Below are positions 43,950 to 46,423 of a DNA stretch of 46,423 nucleotides, piece after piece. Each line of letters begins with the position of its first letter. Position 1 is the first letter of the stretch. Under the pieces are notes generated by a model. The model was not told the origin of the DNA, ran no database searches, and was given only the letters and a program-made list of their open reading frames with translations. This stretch comes from Pseudomonas fuscovaginae SE-1 (GTDB lineage: Bacteria; Pseudomonadota; Gammaproteobacteria; Pseudomonadales; Pseudomonadaceae). A program made the translations under genes and the position numbers. Location of the stretch: the NCBI RefSeq assembly GCF_000364705.1, contig NZ_AQOH01000259.1, positions 1 to 46,423 on the forward strand. The letters are read 5' to 3'.

Positions 43950-44762
43950 GTGAACGGACTCGTTGTCATCACCACCTACTTCAACCCCTGCGGCTACGCC
44001 ACCCGCCGGAGCAACTACGACCTGTTCATCGCCGGCATGCGCAGGGCCGGGGTGACCTGCATCACCGTCGAATGCGCCTTCGGTGACGAGCCCTTCGAAC
44101 TGCCACCGAGCCTGGACGTGATCCAGGTCCGCGCCCGCACGCTGCTCTGGCAGAAGGAGCGCCTGCTCAACCTGGCCGCGTCCTGGCTGCCGGGCAACTG
44201 CCGCTACGTCGCCTGGCTCGACTGCGACATCCTGTTCGACAACCGCTCCTGGGCCAAGGACCTGGTGCGCACCTTGCGTGAGTACCCCGTGGCCCAGGTC
44301 TTCGAAAGCTGCCTGCGCCTGGAGCGTGGCAACGTCGAGGGCGCCACGGCGGACATCGCGCATTCCTTCGCGGCGGTCATGGGGCGCCAGCCCGACAGCC
44401 TGGACGCCGGCCGCTACGACCTGCACGGCCACACCGGCTATGGCTGGGCCATGCGGCGCGAGATCTTCGATGAAGTGGGCCTCTACGAGTGTGCCGTTTC
44501 CGGTAGCGCCGACCACTTCATGGCCCATGCGATCTTCGACGACTACAACTTCTGCATCCGCAACGCCCTCAAGCACGATACCCGGCAGATCGACCACCTC
44601 AAGGCCTGGGGTCGGCGCTTCCATCAACGGGTGCAAGGCCGCCTCGGTGTGGTGCCGGGTCGCATCCGTCACCTGTGGCATGGTGATGCCGTGAACCGCC
44701 GCTACTTCCTGCGCATGCACGACATCACCGACCTCGGCTTCGACCCCTGGACCGACCTGTAG
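43950..44762 (+). CDS. Glycosyltransferase-like protein, C-terminus cut by an in-frame amber codon
   Basis: This 270-residue product begins with GTG (VNGLVVITTYFNP) and resembles a GT-A-fold glycosyltransferase. A nucleotide-sugar-type acidic motif lies in VAWLDCDILFDN (near 86-97), with YDLHGHTGYGWAMRREIFDEVG later (near 154). GTG at 43950 was chosen over an upstream TTG (43905) because the fold starts here. After the TAG at 44760 the same frame continues for 42 sense codons with good protein character (GAPLEWAEGMDKPGL, YFANYFASRREDG). It ends as ATGA over the start of the next gene. Either the gene has lost its C-terminus by one base change or the stop is read through. Confidence 0.75.
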   Translation: MNGLVVITTYFNPCGYATRRSNYDLFIAGMRRAGVTCITVECAFGDEPFELPPSLDVIQVRARTLLWQKERLLNLAASWLPGNCRYVAWLDCDILFDNRSWAKDLVRTLREYPVAQVFESCLRLERGNVEGATADIAHSFAAVMGRQPDSLDAGRYDLHGHTGYGWAMRREIFDEVGLYECAVSGSADHFMAHAIFDDYNFCIRNALKHDTRQIDHLKAWGRRFHQRVQGRLGVVPGRIRHLWHGDAVNRRYFLRMHDITDLGFDPWTDL

Positions 44763-44891
44763 ATCGTCCCCGGTGCTCCGCTGGAGTGGGCCGAGGGCAT
44801 GGACAAGCCGGGGCTGCGGCAATATTTCGCCAACTACTTTGCCAGCCGTCGCGAAGACGGCCACCCGGCGGTTCAGGAGAACCCTGCATGA
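44763..44891 (+). pseudogene. Detached C-terminal tail of the glycosyltransferase-like gene
   Basis: Forty-two in-frame sense codons follow the amber codon and end in TGA (44889-44891), which overlaps the next ATG (44888). Codon choice (GC at third positions) continues that of the upstream gene. The overlap shows that this was the original gene end. Confidence 0.7.
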
Positions 44892-45820
44892 ACGATTTCC
44901 ACAACCCGGACCTGGACGACGCCATCGCCGAACTGACCGACGTGCTCGCCACCCTGGAGCAACGTGCCCGGGACAACGAACACGCCGTCGACAAGCTGGC
45001 GCGCCAGCGCAAGGCCTACCTGACCCAGGTGACCTACGACCTGCTGCCGAAGCTGTCCAGCGGGGTCTTGGCAAAACTGCGCGACCAGGTGCCGGGGTTC
45101 GTCACGCTACAGGTGCAGGAAAGCTTCGACAGTCAGCGCAAGTTCCTCGGGCTGTTCGCCAGCCGGGATTACGCCCATACCCTGGCGCTGTTGCAGACCC
45201 GACTGGCCAGCCACCTCGATCAACTGCAGTATGCCGGGCTGCGCGAGCGCGACGACGAAATCAGGCTGGTGGCGGCCCAGCGCGAAGGGCTGCAGGCCCC
45301 GCGCAAGGCGACCGGGGAGTTGCTGGCGTTGTTACAGCAGGCCCGGCAGCAGGGCACGCCGTTGCCCGAGCCGGTGCAGGCGCAGGTTCGGCATCTGGCT
45401 TCTCTGGCTCGGGCGGCTCGCAGGGATGATGATCGACCGTATGTTCCGGATCGGGATTACACATCCTCGTCGCGTTATGCCAATGAGCCGAGCCGCACGA
45501 CGGTGGATGATCCGGTGCCGGCGCACCGCGACAGTCCGCTGGATCTGCTGATTTACTGGGCGACGGATATGACGACCAGTCTGCGGACGTTGGTGATTGA
45601 TACGGTCGAGGAGGCCAGGCGTGACGTTGAGGCGCTGGGCCGGGAGCTCAGTGGCGAGCCGAATGAGTCGGGGCCTGCGGAGTCGAGGGATTCAGGTTCG
45701 TCGCAGTCGTCTTCGGTGGGGGATTCGGTGGTGCCGGTTGCTGTTGCCGCCGGCGTGACGGCTGCGGCGGTGACGGGGGCGGTGATTGCCACGGATGATA
45801 GTTTGGGGTCGTTTTCGTGA
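44888..45820 (+). CDS. Unknown protein: coiled coil plus C-terminal hydrophobic segment
   Basis: This 310-residue product was not recognised. The N-terminal 180 residues are strongly helical and charged, with heptad-like pattern (AIAELTDVLATLEQRARDNE at 12-31). A segment LSSGVLAKLRDQVPGFV follows near residue 56. Another helical part lies near 220-255 (LLIYWATDMTTSLRTLVIDT). A Ser/Glu/Pro-rich linker then leads to one hydrophobic helix (VVPVAVAAGVTAAAVTGAVI) and a short tail. It may be a tail-anchored membrane protein. Its ATG overlaps the natural end of the glycosyltransferase-like frame, so the two probably work together, for example in cell-surface glycan work. That is inference. After it (45821-46050) I see no gene. 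Confidence 0.75.
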   Translation: MNDFHNPDLDDAIAELTDVLATLEQRARDNEHAVDKLARQRKAYLTQVTYDLLPKLSSGVLAKLRDQVPGFVTLQVQESFDSQRKFLGLFASRDYAHTLALLQTRLASHLDQLQYAGLRERDDEIRLVAAQREGLQAPRKATGELLALLQQARQQGTPLPEPVQAQVRHLASLARAARRDDDRPYVPDRDYTSSSRYANEPSRTTVDDPVPAHRDSPLDLLIYWATDMTTSLRTLVIDTVEEARRDVEALGRELSGEPNESGPAESRDSGSSQSSSVGDSVVPVAVAAGVTAAAVTGAVIATDDSLGSFS

Positions 45821-46056
45821 TCTGGCACCGCTTTTGACCAGCTGGAGCCGTCTAGGCTACGGAAATGAAACAGTCCCGTTCTTTGCGTATCAGTGAGGTG
45901 AAAGTGGCAATGAAACGAATGGGTTCTACCCCATTTCCACGGACGGTTTGAAAAGGGCTGACAACTTCAGATCTTGCCGCGCGACTCTATGATGCATTCT
46001 TGGGTCATGGAACCGCTCGATGTAGTCGAATCAATCCGCCCGTGCTTCGGGAGGCC

Positions 46057-46152
46057 GTTGCGGATCCACTGCAAACGCTGCTCAATGCGGTCGACGAAGC
46101 GCTTTACCGCGCAAAGGAAGCTGGCCGGATCGACTGGCTGTCTGTTGAGTGA
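46057..46152 (+). pseudogene. Remnant of a GGDEF (diguanylate cyclase) C-terminus
   Basis: The plus-strand frame ending at the TGA of 46152 reads LLNAVDEALYRAKEAGRIDW, the classical end of a GGDEF domain (ADxALYxAKxxGRN). No GGDEF core lies upstream. The frame is open only from 45952 and its first part shows no domain, so only the tail survives. Confidence 0.65.
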
Positions 46153-46165
46153 TTGTTCCCTGGCT

Positions 46166-46423
46166 TCAATCACTGACTTGCGAGAGCGGCCTCGCCACCT
46201 GCTCCAGCGACCGCCGTTCCGCCGCCACCCCCCAGATCGCCTGTACGCCTGCCGCTGCGATCATCAACGCCGCACCGATCAGGTAGCCATACAGCACATT
46301 GGTCCGCTGTCCGGTCTCGATCAGCGCGCCGAACAGGGTCGGGCCGATCAGGCCGCCCAGGCCGGTGCCAAAGGCGTAAAACACGGCGATGGCCAGGGCG
46401 CGGATCTCCAGCGGGAAGGTCTC
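46166..46423 (-). CDS. MFS transporter, C-terminal part (5' end outside window)
   Basis: The minus-strand frame is open to the end of the window and gives 85 residues. It starts inside the typical segment ETFPLEIRALAIAVFYAFGTG, followed by GGLIGPTLFGALIE and a last span (YGYLIGAALMIAAAGVQAIWG). This pattern is that of the 10th to 12th helices of a sugar or metabolite:H+ symporter-like MFS protein. The substrate cannot be read from this piece. Confidence 0.85.
   Translation of the reverse strand, partial: ETFPLEIRALAIAVFYAFGTGLGGLIGPTLFGALIETGQRTNVLYGYLIGAALMIAAAGVQAIWGVAAERRSLEQVARPLSQVSD

Overview
The window looks like a chromosome segment of a fluorescent Pseudomonas (P. fluorescens-type). 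It is GC-rich. It carries most of a pyoverdine locus in the usual gene order, several sigma-PvdS (iron-starvation) boxes, and Pseudomonas REP-type palindromes between genes. The exact species cannot be read from the sequence alone.

Pyoverdine block (about 1-19.5 kb). The window opens inside the last module of the peptide synthetase (C-A-T-TE), whose adenylation pocket reads as glycine-like. Then come the ferripyoverdine receptor fpvA, the exporter pvdE and the periplasmic maturation genes pvdO, pvdN and pvdM, all on the minus strand, with the tyrosinase pvdP divergent from pvdM. The efflux/recycling operon pvdR-pvdT-opmQ is on the minus strand, and the sigma factor gene fpvI diverges from it. 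Four PvdS boxes of the form TAAAT-N16-CGT stand before fpvA, pvdMNOE, pvdP and pvdRT-opmQ, and a good Fur box stands before fpvI. No pvdF and no fpvR lie in this stretch.

Magnesium block (19.5-24.2 kb). A P-type Mg2+ ATPase (mgtA) with a roughly 500-base leader and an MgtC/SapB protein are separated by a 193-bp-period tandem array built from REP elements.

Housekeeping and iron block (24.4-33.1 kb). This holds an orphan NarL-type response regulator, a DkgB-like aldo/keto reductase, a pirin, an MscS channel fused to a cyclic-nucleotide-binding domain, and a cell-surface-signalling set (FecI-type sigma, FecR-type regulator, TonB receptor with a signalling domain).

Foreign-looking pair (33.29-35.25 kb). 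Two tightly coupled genes of visibly lower GC encode an AAA ATPase of the OLD/RecF-like type and a small acidic protein with TOPRIM-like motifs. This is the best candidate in the window for an undescribed, probably defensive, system.

Sulfur block (35.3-43.8 kb). After a MocR-type regulator, an AhpD-like protein and a dioxygenase-like protein comes a sulfide-oxidation set: two YeeE/YedE half-transporters, a TSUP permease, a sulfide:quinone oxidoreductase and a persulfide dioxygenase. The divergent sigma-54 activator FisR faces the dioxygenase across a phased array of TGGCAG sites.

Right end (43.9-46.4 kb). A glycosyltransferase-like gene is cut by an in-frame amber codon just before its natural overlap with an unknown coiled-coil/membrane protein gene. 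After that come a remnant of a GGDEF protein and the C-terminus of an MFS transporter that leaves the window.
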